In this document: one piece after another, positions 25,188 through 36,600 of the stretch
How the letters are laid out: each line of letters starts with the position of its first letter
Numbering within the stretch: position 1 is the stretch's first letter
DNA from: Lingula anatina
Lineage: Eukaryota; Brachiopoda; Lingulata; Lingulida; Lingulidae
Assembly: GCF_001039355.2 (NCBI RefSeq)
Contig: NW_019775746.1
Coordinates: 620,305-684,304 of the forward strand
Direction: 5' to 3'
Length of the DNA stretch: 64,000 nt
Program-made: the position numbers and the translations under genes
The notes under the pieces: generated by a model
Seen by the model: only the letters and a program-made list of their open reading frames with translations
What the model was told of the DNA's origin: nothing
Databases searched by the model: none

Positions 25188-26382
25188 GATATTTCTGGTC
25201 TTCTTCGTCTAGGTCGACTCAATGTTTCTAACCTTCGATATTGCGTTACTTGCGTTATTGTTACTTGCGTTACTTGTGTACCTGGCTGAATATACTGTTT
25301 TATCAGAAAGAAATGTCGCACGGCTGCACATGCATACAACGTTGATACGGGAGTAGGGAGGGAAAGCCTGTAATTAGTGTGATATTACAAACCAAGCTGC
25401 ATCGAACTTAAATGCATCTAATAAGTCTGCTGTCATCTTTAATTTATGTGTACACTCAACGGAGCCAACTATATATTATGTATTGGACAGGCTGCTCACC
25501 TGAGTCAACTAACTACATTTTCATACCACTACATAACATGTTTAAATAACATTCACAGCATGTAAACGACACACGGGGAAATTACAGTGATAGAAATCAG
25601 CCCGATATGTGTCTCAGTAAATGGATTGCGAGCTTAAGGGTCGCATGGGAAATACATGTACACGCTTGTTGCGTTCGGGTGGATGCCACGGAAACACCTT
25701 TGCCAGCACTGTGGCCTACTATTTTACCTCGTATATAGGATGTAGGCTCAATGACCATCCAACACCATAAAATGAGGAAATCATTTAATTTTTTTAATGT
25801 TATAAGATTGTGTGTTTTCCATTCAGGTAATTGCCAGAAAGTAAATTTTGCAAAAAACATATTTGGGAAATAATTCCGCCCAGAAGATTCCATTTCTTTT
25901 ATGCTGAACGCGGTGTGCAGCCTTGATAGACTTGGTGCTACATGTATACCGGAAAGCTAAGGAATCAATTCAAATTTTGTCACTTTTATTGATAAGCCTG
26001 CCCAGAACGTACCCAGTTAGATGATTTCAGATCCTTTTATTTTCATTTTATTTTACACCGAGTATACGTTTGACTTCACCTGTGACGTTACAGGGCACGG
26101 TGAGAGCCAAAGCGGTTCACACCTTGGCGGCTTTAGATTTGAGTAGTCTTTGCCATTTCAAAGGGCGGCTGTTGCCCCCGGCTCTACATGACCATATGAA
26201 TAGTCTTGATAGGCAGGGCCCAATGGGGAGGGCATAAAAGACAAAAAATGTGATAAGGTAAACAAATAGTGGCGACATGACTTTAAAAAATACTTTCCTC
26301 GCTGATAATCGTCCCAAGAAGATAGCACTTTTCGTTGAAAGGGCAGTATGACATGGAAGACGCCATCCCGGCCGCGGGTTAG

Positions 26383-26485
26383 GTACTGACTTAATTCAAG
26401 TTTGATCTGTTGCGTAGCTAGTAAAGAGATGAGAGCAATGACCATCCCCGCCTAAGAGTCATTTAAGGACTTTAAATTGAAGAGA
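26383..26485. repeat. Dispersed repeat, copy 1 of 2
   Basis: Shares TTGACTTAATTCAAGTTTG-like sequence, GCGTAGCTAGTAAAG and ATGACCATCCCCGCCTAAGA with 27201-27308 in the same orientation, with small differences. It ends near GAAAAATGAAAT-type sequence in both. Possibly the tail of the SINE-like units around it. Confidence 0.75.
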
Positions 26486-26650
26486 AATGAATCATTTATG
26501 ACAACGCAAACTTCATCATAATTGGCAGCAATAAGTTATTTTGAAATGGATGACTCATTATAAACTTTTCCAATATTTTATGCAAAAGGTAAATTTGCTG
26601 GGACCCACGAGAGGCTGCTCTCGTTTTCCCGACTGGTCGCTTCCGTGGCC

Positions 26651-26702
26651 AGCTTGTTGTTGTGTTGAACTGACTTAGCTTGTTGTTGTGTTGAACTGAC
26701 TT
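26651..26702. repeat. 26-base tandem duplication
   Basis: The unit beginning AGCTTGTTGTTGTG and ending GAACTGACTT occurs twice head to tail. Confidence 0.92.
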
Positions 26703-26806
26703 GTCTCATCCGGGACTCGAACTCGTGACCTTGCGTTACCATGGTTGGTGATTGCTTTGCATGTTTTTTTACATCCTTGCACGCTACCGATTGCGCCGTG
26801 AGAGAC
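26703..26806 (-). mobile_element. tRNA-derived SINE head (pseudo-tRNA)
   Basis: On the minus strand there is an A-box-like GGCGCAATCGGTAGCGTG and a B-box-like GAGTTCGAGTCCC. The outer GTCTC and GAGAC can pair, but the lower acceptor pairs mismatch and the segment between the boxes is too long (about 50 bases) and lacks a clear anticodon stem. It is best read as a tRNA-derived SINE or decayed tRNA. Confidence 0.55.
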
Positions 26807-26899
26807 CCGCCCACCCTCCGTACGTACGAGTTTCCTCTTACAGTGAACAAGATCAATTTTCAAAAATTATTTTTAGGTAAAAGAATACAATCAACCTCT

Positions 26900-26972
26900 T
26901 AGGATTCGAACCCGTGTACAAGCGATCGGCTGTTTACATCACCGGTGTTACCACGGAGCCACAGAACCTTCG
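26900..26972 (-). mobile_element. tRNA-like SINE head (pseudo-tRNA), second unit
   Basis: On the minus strand there is an A box TGGCTCCGTGGTAACAC and a B box GGGTTCGAATCC at normal tRNA spacing, but the acceptor strands do not pair well. This is a Pol III promoter of SINE type more than a working tRNA. Confidence 0.5.
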
Positions 26973-27200
26973 CAACACACACATGATCAAATGGTGACTT
27001 TCTACCTTGTCACAGAGAGGGCCAGATTGGCAGTACATGTGTACATCTGCAATTGCAAACGAAAGCCCGAGTGCCGTACAAATTGTATATTTCAGCCCAA
27101 CCAACGCCAGTCCCAGAACATGGGCTTATCGTCAACGTACATGTAGACGTTCCTGATGTACAAGAGGCCTTGTTTGAGAAGCCGACACGGAGCTTTCCTA

Positions 27201-27308
27201 AGTATTGACTTAATTCAAGTTTGATCTGTGGCGTAGCTAGTAAAGTGATGAGATCAATGACCATCCCCGCCTAAGAGTCTTTAAGAACTTTTAAGCGAAG
27301 AAAAATGA
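27201..27308. repeat. Dispersed repeat, copy 2 of 2
   Basis: Direct copy of 26383-26485. The tRNA-like segment at 26900-26972 lies between the two, so the pair may be ends of related retroposed units. Confidence 0.75.
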
Positions 27309-27811
27309 AATATTTTGTCATTATTTTCAAGTAAATTATTTTTATTATAATTATTAATATTCAAATTGACATCTAGTTTTCTGATAAATTATATCAATAA
27401 TACTATCCCCTGCTTAATTGATATGATTGTCAGTATGTATAGTATGGTCCATTCACTTGGTTAGTTTGATTTCTTCTACATAGAATAAATTGAAAAAAAA
27501 AACATTCCTGGACACGGATGCACGTAACACGCTTGCCATAGAAGCTAGCAATAATATGCTGAGTTTCTGAATAAAAAAGTCGGGGATTACATTATAGCAT
27601 TTACCGCTCTGAAGTATCCTGTGATGTTCTCACTTCCATTTCTCATTGCATATTCAGATGTTATGAATGAGTATTTAGTTCCTTCGAAGAACAGGCCAAT
27701 TATTTGTCGTAATAGTTTTTACTATTGCAAGAATAAGGTCTACTATCCCACGGACAGAGTGTCTTAAAACATTATAAGTTTTGTATCAAACTGCATTTTG
27801 AGGTGCATATC

Positions 27812-30800
27812 TTATTTTTCTATATCATAAACACTTTTGAGAACCGACAAGTCGTTAAAATGTTCCGGCAATGAATTTCTTTTGGGCAAAGCGTCATAAC
27901 CTGACGGCTCTTCAGTGGGCTCTATCACGTGACCATGCGGAATGACGTCACGGTTATTTTGATATCCAACGTCACTGTCAGCACCGTCCTTATGCACGTA
28001 TTCTCGTGGGGGGTAGACGGGAGCGTGAGTGACCATATTACATCCATTATCAAACATGTCACACATCAGACTGCTCACGTTAAATCTCGTCCCGGGCGGG
28101 CAGCGTCTTAACTGGAAGCCAACTTTGTCGTGCGCCGTGTACACGCACTCCAAGTACGCACACGGGTCTGGAGCGAAGATCTCAACGTTGCCGTTGTCGC
28201 GGGCGTTGACACACGGTCCTCGTATTGCTTTGGGGTATTCGACTTTGGGCTCAAAGCCGTGCTCTCCATAGCCGTCCGGGTATGCCTCTTCTTGATACGA
28301 GTAGGACTGGTCTTTGAATGGCAGCGCTGGATAAATGAAAATTATAAAATTTTGTTTTGTTAAGAGCATTCAAATAGATTAACTAGATGTAAAATACACG
28401 CGATAAAATGGTGGACAATTTTGTCAAAACTGTGGTAAGATGGTTATCATATTTCTTTTCTATATCTATGCACTGTCAATCAAAAATGGGATTCTATATT
28501 TGAATATACATGTGTTTTTCCGAGAAACGTTTTGGTTTAGAATTGGTTATTTTAGTATGACACCGATGTACCCATGAGGTAAGCAGATTTTTTAAAGAGC
28601 CATATATATTGTATTATTTTGCACCGTACTGACAATAATGTGTAGACGGTGATCTTGCTGGCCTTAAATAGCCACATCCAAAGTTTCGGAAAAGAAAATA
28701 AACTAGAGCCAACTTCATTGTTTTACACATTTTGTTGCGAGCCCCCTACGCTGCGTTTCTTTATAATTTATGGTCGTCACATAGCTATGGGCATGCTCCA
28801 AGACAATTGGCTATAATTCTACTGCTACCTGTACCTTGATCTTGAATTGTATTGGACTAAAGAAGTAAATATATCCAATTACGTTTTAACCGTACTTTGT
28901 TCTTCTTTAACCAAAATGGCAAATGTCCATTCCGGACAGCAAGACGACATTATGTCAAGCCATGAAACACCTTTAAAAACTATCCACCTATTTTTGAAGA
29001 GTTTTTCTTTTTTTATTTTTATTTTTTATTGTGTTTAGACTGCTATCGATAATTGACTAATACTTAGGAGACTAAACTCAACTTTAAGATTTTTATGAAA
29101 CAGAATCCCCTGGAAATAGTATTGAAGGCTTTGTTCCGTCAAATACCAGAGATTTCTGGTAACTAAAGTTTTAGTTACGGTGTAAGGTCAGACCAGGTCA
29201 TAAGAAATCGCCATGTTTTGACTACACAAAAAAAGAGGTTTATGACAGTTATGTTTAAATCCAACCCATATGTTACATCGTGAGATGCACCATCACTATG
29301 CTAAGTCTGCATGGCGACAGCTGGGAATACTCCAACATTTCAAGGTGCCTTTGCCTCACTCTAATGTCACATATGTTTACAACGGCTGCTTATACGGGAC
29401 GTGTTCACAGCAGGACAGCTTACAGAGACCAACAATAAAGAAAAGTTTGGCGTAAGCCATATTTATTCACGCACTGTTGGGAATCTTTAAATAAACTCAC
29501 TGACGTCATGATAGACGTACAGATGTCACCAAAATAGCGGTTTTCCATGACGTAGTGAAAAGCACCCCTACTAGACAGTACCCCCCATGTTATTTAGTTG
29601 TCTAGAAACGTCAATCAAACTGTTTCCGGTCTCAGATTATCCTGCTGATAACGTAGCTCGGGTAGCATGTACATGTACATGTATAGGCACCTGCCTTGAT
29701 TTGCCTGTGCTGCTATACCTGTACAGGTACAGGGCTTTATTCTGAAACCTCTGAACCCCCTACCCTCATAAATGATAGCAAAGGCATTCTGGAATGTAAA
29801 CAAAAACAAAATAATCGCCACGCTACCTTAATAAAAGCCATGAAAATGACTTTAGACCTTTACGTAGTGGTTCCAAGTTCCCGCGTGTGATTAATAATCG
29901 TTCTTTTTGGATATGTTCACGCTGAGTGTGGAATATATTTTACCGGTACAGTACGTATACTTATAATGATAATTTGTAACATTCTTCCTTCATTGTTATT
30001 GTTATTTATTTATTTATTTTTCGTAAGTCTCAAATTCTTGGTTTAGGGCATATTTCGTTCCACAAAAAATGACAAAGCATCTAACTTATTTTGTAATATT
30101 TCCCAAATGACTATTTAGAAAACGTATTATCCTTTTTCCTTTGAATAAATGAATAAATAAATAATTTAAAAAATACTGGACACCTGGGACGGTTATAAAT
30201 GTAATAGAAAACAACCCCTTTTTTGCGACCAGTGCAAACTTCCCAGATGGGTTTTTGTTTGTGATATTTTTTAAATATAGACCTAGGATAGATTTTGGGT
30301 TCCACCAGTAGTGTAGACTTAATGATCGTTATGTGAACCTCCAGTGAAACAGAATGTACTATAACTCTACCCATAAGTTACCATGCAATATATGTCAGAG
30401 AGAGGTGGGCTAGATGTATTTTCATTTTCTTTGTTGTCTGCCGTAATTGTAGGTTTCTGGTTGCTAAATTATTCCATCCAATCATATGTCATGAAAAATC
30501 TGTAAAGCATGGCAGCTTTGTCGTATTTAACATTTTCTATAAGTCGATGTGAAAACCGATTTAAAATCACAAAACCGCCGATGAAAATTGAAACAACATG
30601 CTATAAAACGTGTCCGTCTATAAATTCGGATCCATTAATCATACATGCAATATTCTTATAATACAAAGTGACACTCTTAACAAAATATTGTTATTCTAGT
30701 TAAAACACGTACGCTATAACTTCACGATTGAAGCCAGCAATGCAAAATTGGTTATGAAATACATGTGCCCAAAATGACACAATATAGACAAAAAACTTTC

Positions 30801-30869
30801 TGTGTACTAACCGTTAACAAAGGCTATGGCCGCAAACAAATATAGGATGTCAGCTACGACAGATATCAT
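27812..30869 (-). CDS. Small secreted protein with one type-2 chitin-binding domain
   Basis: Two exons, 30869-30812 and 28326-27812, give 190 residues and a TAA stop. Exon 1 encodes a hydrophobic leader (MISVVADILYLFAAIAFVNG), a likely signal peptide. Exon 2 begins ALPFKDQSYSYQEE and contains a peritrophin-A-like ChtBD2 domain at about residues 55-110 with six cysteines: GPCVNARD, DPCAYLEC, LRRCPPGTRFN, LMCDM and NGC. The remainder is Tyr/Pro/Glu-rich and ends VYDIEK. ChtBD2 proteins bind chitin outside the cell in cuticle, gut lining or shell matrix. The single-domain, short form has no enzymatic part. The 2.5-kb intron carries nothing recognisable. Start choice rests on the leader and the donor GTTAGT. 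Function beyond chitin binding is inference. Confidence 0.82.
28327..30811. other. Intron of the chitin-binding gene; nothing recognised
   Basis: About 2.5 kb without a supportable feature. A plus-strand frame at 29270-29455 followed by AATAAA at 29434 was considered, but it lacks recognisable similarity or a clear upstream exon. Confidence 0.4.
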
Positions 30870-33130
30870 CTTGGCCTTGTGATATTCTTCAAATATTTAG
30901 AGCTGCTCTCTTCTCATGAAAGATGATCAAAGTTACGGAGGTGCTCCTGTCTTAGTCAGTTAGGTATGACTGTTCTGCTGGATGGCTGATCGCCAATTTG
31001 AGAACAGAGCTTTTCTATAAATCAGTCGAGTTTTCTTAATTTTTTTGCGCCAGCTGGCGCAGCTCTGTTGTAGGGCGTGATGCGAAGTTAACAAGATGGC
31101 GGCCGGTCTTTTGTTACTTGGTTCATGCCCAATGCAGCTGATTTGTAACAGACTGGTAGGTCAGTGCTCTCACGTCACTGCATGATTGAATAATTATGAC
31201 GTTAATTTAATGAAATGTTTGAGCTAATGCAAAGTTAAGTATCATTTATCACAATAAATTTTCACCAACATTACGTTGCATAACATATGTGACACATTAT
31301 AATTCAAATTGCGCAAAAAGCCGTCATCTGTTTCAATATGCATTCTGTATTGATTAATGAGAAAAAAAAAGTCATTCAAGCCAGGAATTTTAAATTCATT
31401 TTTAAAAATAAGAAACCGTGTCAGCTCTGTGACTGACTGCTATTCACATTTCCAAGTTACACACTGTTTCAGGCCTACATATTTTCGTTGCTATAGAATG
31501 TTTTTTACATGTATATGCAATAGTTATATTGTAAACAATGTATTTTACCAAATAAATAAATAATTGAACAAATAATCGAGATACCGTTTAAAAATACATG
31601 TGAACTTACCGGTATTACATAGTTTCATAGTTGCATATTAAATTCACGACTGCTTCTCTAGGTCGCACAGTTATGTCGGCTGAACTCGGATGGAAACAGG
31701 CACCACAAAATGTCCTGAAAATTACCAGCCTTTACAAGTAAGCTGTGTACGCAGTGCTCGACTATGATAAATCTGTTATAATGTTAAGAATGTTGCAGTC
31801 TTTTTTTTTTTTTTTTCTGCATTATCGCAGAGTATAAAACGCAGACGTTAATGGTAATGTGATGCTAACAGAATAAGAGCCTAATCTAACTGAATAAAGA
31901 CCCGCAGAAGAGAAGGAACAAATAAAATACGGAATGAAAAGAAGGAGAAAGGAAAACATCAATATAAAACTAAAAACATGCACTTGGTCGCCATTGATAT
32001 AACTTTATTTACAAAAGTGTATTTTTTATACAAACCATAGCCGTATCAGCAGTAACATATTTAGTTACATATTATTATATTTGAAAAAGATTATCCCAAG
32101 TGAGGCGTCGCATTTACACGTGGTAATATCCGTATATACATGTAACTTCAATCTCAGTCTTATTGACTAAACATATTTTGTTCATTTCGTCACGTCATTC
32201 AAGTGAATATGAAACATCCATCTCGTTTTATATTTGAATCCAGTGAATGCTAGTCTCATTATCTCATACGTGTTACGATTAACAGATATCTGTATTATTA
32301 CCTAACCAGCTCCCTTTAGAAGAGTCAACGCATGTGTAACATAAAGGTTGTCTTGTCTTATTACAAAAATGGTGAAAAAGTTGTCATCTTTACTCCTGTT
32401 CAGCATGCTATTTGTAAATATAAAAGACAACCTCACATACCAAATATCTCTCGTACTGATTACATTTACCTTTTACGCACGACATTAAACTGTGATACCT
32501 TTCAAAAAAAATGTTCTTATCTTATTTACAACATACAATGCCGATTATTCTTTTATCTTTACATTACATATTACCTCGAGGTTGTTGCACTGCTGACATA
32601 TTTTGCTCTGTTTACAGATGAGAAAAAAAATCGCGTCACATTTATCAGAATTATTTTCCTGACAGCTGTCTGTGGCCGAGCAGACGACCTCAAGATTTGT
32701 GGATCCTCTTTTTTTTCACATGGAAAAGACACTGTAAGTCGTCAGATACACTGACTTTTTATTCTTAATGTGTCGCTTTCTACGGAACTTGACTGCATAT
32801 ACACGTACATAATAGCTCCGGCATCAACTTCTGTTACTCTCCAAAGGGTCTGAATGAAATTTATAGCTAGGAGTGGAAATTTTAGAAATATTTAGACCAA
32901 AAATGCTAGTCTATTTAAACCCAAGATCAATCAGCTGTACTAGTACATGTAGTCCAGTTACATGAAAGATTGCACCAATTTTATAACAGAGAAAGAAATT
33001 ACTTTTGTTTCAAGCCAATTTGCACTTATTTGATATATGTACTGGACTTATTATTATGTATTCATTGGGTTCATCTAAAATCGAAGTACAAATTAACTTT
33101 TGGTTAAACTTATAAAAAAAATGTAGGTCT
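30870..33130. other. Intergenic: upstream of the chitin-binding gene, downstream of the receptor
   Basis: No gene recognised. A possible minus-strand poly(A) signal for the receptor (AATAAAAA) lies at 32756-32763, about 0.48 kb after the left-copy stop. A 140-codon plus-strand frame at 32332-32754 is A/T-rich and not convincing. Confidence 0.45.
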
Positions 33131-33235
33131 TCGCATCTTCTGTAAAATGCTCCATCATTTTTAGAAGTAAACATCTGAACATTCTGATGGGTACAATTCT
33201 TAGAGCGGCCTTCACTTGTCCTTCACCCAGAGCGA

Positions 33236-33619
33236 CTAGAAATACCCATTGGAATGGTGGCCATTCTCAATTTTAATTTCGTTCTGGTCTACATTGTGCG
33301 CCACGTTCATCTCCCTGGCGTCTACCTCGCCGTCCTGACCGCGGGACTCGTTGCTGGCGTTATGTTTGCCTGAGTCCAGATCCTCAACGAATTCGTCAAT
33401 GATGAGACGCATTGGAGACAGCAAAGTGGGTTCCATGTCCCCCTTCCTGTAGGCAATCAACTGGAATATGATTTATTGGTTTGATAAAATTTTGTCCTTG
33501 AAAACATTAATTTATTTAAAACGGTAGATATCGTATCAAGTAGATTAGTCAATAGCCCTTCTTTTCACGCGGGTGAAGTCATTCAAATCTAATCCAATGC
33601 TTCTTTACTTAATTAAAAA

Positions 33620-33680
<61 letters not shown>

Positions 33681-36600
33681 GGCATTACCTTTGGTACCAG
33701 AATCAGCAGCACGATAGCAATGGTGCAGATCAAAGTAAAACCGCCGATGACGCCATAGCGCACAGTGGGCTGGTCCTGTACTAATATGGACACGGGCACG
33801 CCCACTATGGCCGCTAAGACAACACACACCATGGCCAGACCAATATGGCTGCTGTCACCGATGCTGTTACGAATGGACATCACCCTGTGGAAAAAAGGGA
33901 GAGGAGCTAACGTAAATGAACGAATCAATGAATGGAGCGTGCAAAAGAGAAAATAAAAGTTAAATAAATGTTTGGGTTTAAATAAATGAGTTTAAGGACA
34001 AATAGATAAACAAACTTCAAACTAAGTCTGTCTGTTATGCGTCCTTACCAAGCTGGCCATATGAGGCAGATAGAGACCAGCAGCATGAGTCCTTTAAATG
34101 TGAAGAATGCAATGGTCCAGCCCATTGTGCCGTATGAAGTGCACTGGAACAGCACTGGGATGACCACCAGGCCCTCAGCTTCATTGGTCTGTAATACAGA
34201 AACAATGTGAATTTTATTTTTAGGGATGTAAATTAGAATAAATTAGACACAAGATCATGATGGTTGACTGGTCTGAGTTCGACTGCTTGCGACAAAAGTC
34301 TGGACATTTTTTAAAATATTCCTTAGCCCACCATCAGCACCACGGTAGCAATTGTGTAGATCAAAGTGAAAACGCTGATGACGGCTATGAAATTAGATAA
34401 GCATTTCTACTCTTCATGGACTGATAATAGAAAACCTTCATCTAAGCTTACCACAGGCGCCAGTTCAACTCTAAACACAAGCAGTGGATCTGTCAGTTGC
34501 CAGAGAAGCAGCAGCAGGAGGTCGATACACAGCATAATGGCCACAGCAGTCAGCAGACGAAGCTCAGCCTTAATACCCTGGAATACAGATAATATCTGGA
34601 AATGAGGCATCCGTATGCGACAAGGTTTATCAACACAGCTGCCGAAAACCAGATTGATATATAATGTGAGAATACTTAAATTGATACATAAAATGCAAGA
34701 AAGCAACTATTGTCTATGATAGTAATATGTTTGTAATATGAAGAAAGTCCTTATTTACATCCTTATTCTAAATTGTCTATATTTTGAAGATACGTTATAG
34801 TAGCTTTATGATTAATATACTCTTTGTAAAAGAGAGAAATATAAATCTTTCGTTTGTATGCTATTTTATAACAGTTCTTACCATCAGAACATCCAAATAC
34901 CAGGGAAACCATTCTCCTTGCACTTACCCATTCTACGTTATTCCTATAAAACCTGAAGATACCCCACATCTTCACCAGCATAGTACCATAGCATAGAGTG
35001 AAGCCCAGGATGAACAACCACGTGGATCCCTGGCACGTGCTCTGTGCGTTACTCGTTGACGTAGCGTCAAATCCAGCCAATAGGATGCTGATATCAATCA
35101 GTATACAGCCAATAGCGATTGTTATGTTCATCACTGGCCAAGAATTCTGGATAAGTCTGTAAAGGGAAAATTGCTGTAACATTTCGGGCATTTATCACTG
35201 TTCTTAAGACGGGTTGATCACATTTTAACTCATCCCCTTCTTGATACCCTTAACCCGACTGCATTGTAACCTTAGACGTCTATGCCGTACAACGACGATT
35301 AATTAAGGAAAGGGGGGCACAATCAAGACTAAACAATGCTTTCCTCGCTTTATAAGGTGCATTTAAAGCGTTGACAAGGACACTTTTACTTCCATATGAA
35401 GGAAAAGGGGACAAAAGTGTTTCGGTAATCTTGTTTTGTTTTTATTATATTCCTACCGTGGAGCAAAAAAGTGTACATACGAAGTTTATAAAGAGGGGCG
35501 TGGTCCAATGCGATCTCCCCCCCCCCCCCCCAAATCTGCCATATTACCATTGTATCCACTAGGATCAAATTATATGTCGATATTTATGGTCTTTCAATTA
35601 AATAAAGCATCATGACAGAATAGGAATTCTATTTGGACAAATATCTTACTTGGTTTTCCACTTGAAGATAGTGAACAGGATCAGCAAGATGGCGCCTACA
35701 ATGGCCACCGCTGCCACCACGCAGTACGTGAGCCGTATAATCTCAGAGATTAGACGTGATTCGTACACCTGTCTGTATCCGGCCAGAGGAGCTTTTCCAC
35801 CTAAATATACCGATATAAAAGGCATTTTTAGTATAAAATATATTATTTTATATGCCACTGTACACACTGTACATGTAGTTGGTGCGGCATTGTGTTAAAC
35901 GTGATGGAGTTAAATGTGATAGTTTTGAGGTTGGAACTTAATTAGCTGACAATAACACAAGCGGTGAGAATCATCAAAGATAAGAGATGTTACGTTCGAA
36001 AATCGACAATACAGGTTAATACCGTTTATGTAAAATATAAATCTTATAAACCAAATTATGTCCGTATAAGACAAAATAATGTGATGGTTACAATTTTACC
36101 TGTCTCTCTCCATATCTGATTGGCTGCCACAGACCACGTGATGTCTTGCGTTTTCTGATCATAAATACCAATAGCTTTTGCCGAGCCATCTTAAAATGAA
36201 AAAAAAATTTGTTCAACATATTTCAAGATTGATTTATTTCTGTGTATATTAAACATAATAAAAGTAGCGTTTCGCAATAATTGCAGCATCTACTCCTCAT
36301 ATCCAAAGGTACGAAATCATGTCTCTGACTTTGCACACTGGGTTGCAGAATAAGGACGACTACTTACTAAATATCTGTTCTATCGCTATGACACTGAGAC
36401 GGTTCCCTTCTTTGGAAAATGATACGGGACCCTAAAACAACAAGTGTGTTCAAATGAAATGAGATAAAATTCGAAGTGAAAAAAGATAACATTATGATGA
36501 ATCTTTCGTAATCACATCGCCAATACTTCTCAAGAAAAGTCTGAGTGTTGTACGTGCTTAAAAACAATCTAAATTTGAAATATAAATCATACAGACTGTA

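Larger units (their letters stand above)
25188..27811. other. Intergenic between TTLL-B and the chitin-binding gene
   Basis: No supported protein gene. It holds two tRNA-like Pol III promoter segments, a 26-base tandem duplication at 26651-26702, and a repeat pair at 26383-26485 and 27201-27308, all listed separately. Confidence 0.5.

Noticed and set aside
26900-26972. Functional tRNA gene
   Set aside because: A and B boxes are present, but acceptor and anticodon stems do not pair as required; a SINE head or pseudo-tRNA fits better.
27929-28363. Plus-strand frames opposite the chitin-binding exon
   Set aside because: Antisense shadows of the ChtBD2 exon, which has the six-cysteine pattern and splice sites.
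29270-29455. Small plus-strand gene with AATAAA at its end
   Set aside because: 61 codons without recognisable similarity or leader, inside an intron of an opposite-strand gene; too weak to call.
32332-32754. 140-codon plus-strand open frame
   Set aside because: Composition is AT-driven (many K, I, Y, F), no known motif, no splice or promoter context, and it lies in the 3' flank of the receptor on the opposite strand.
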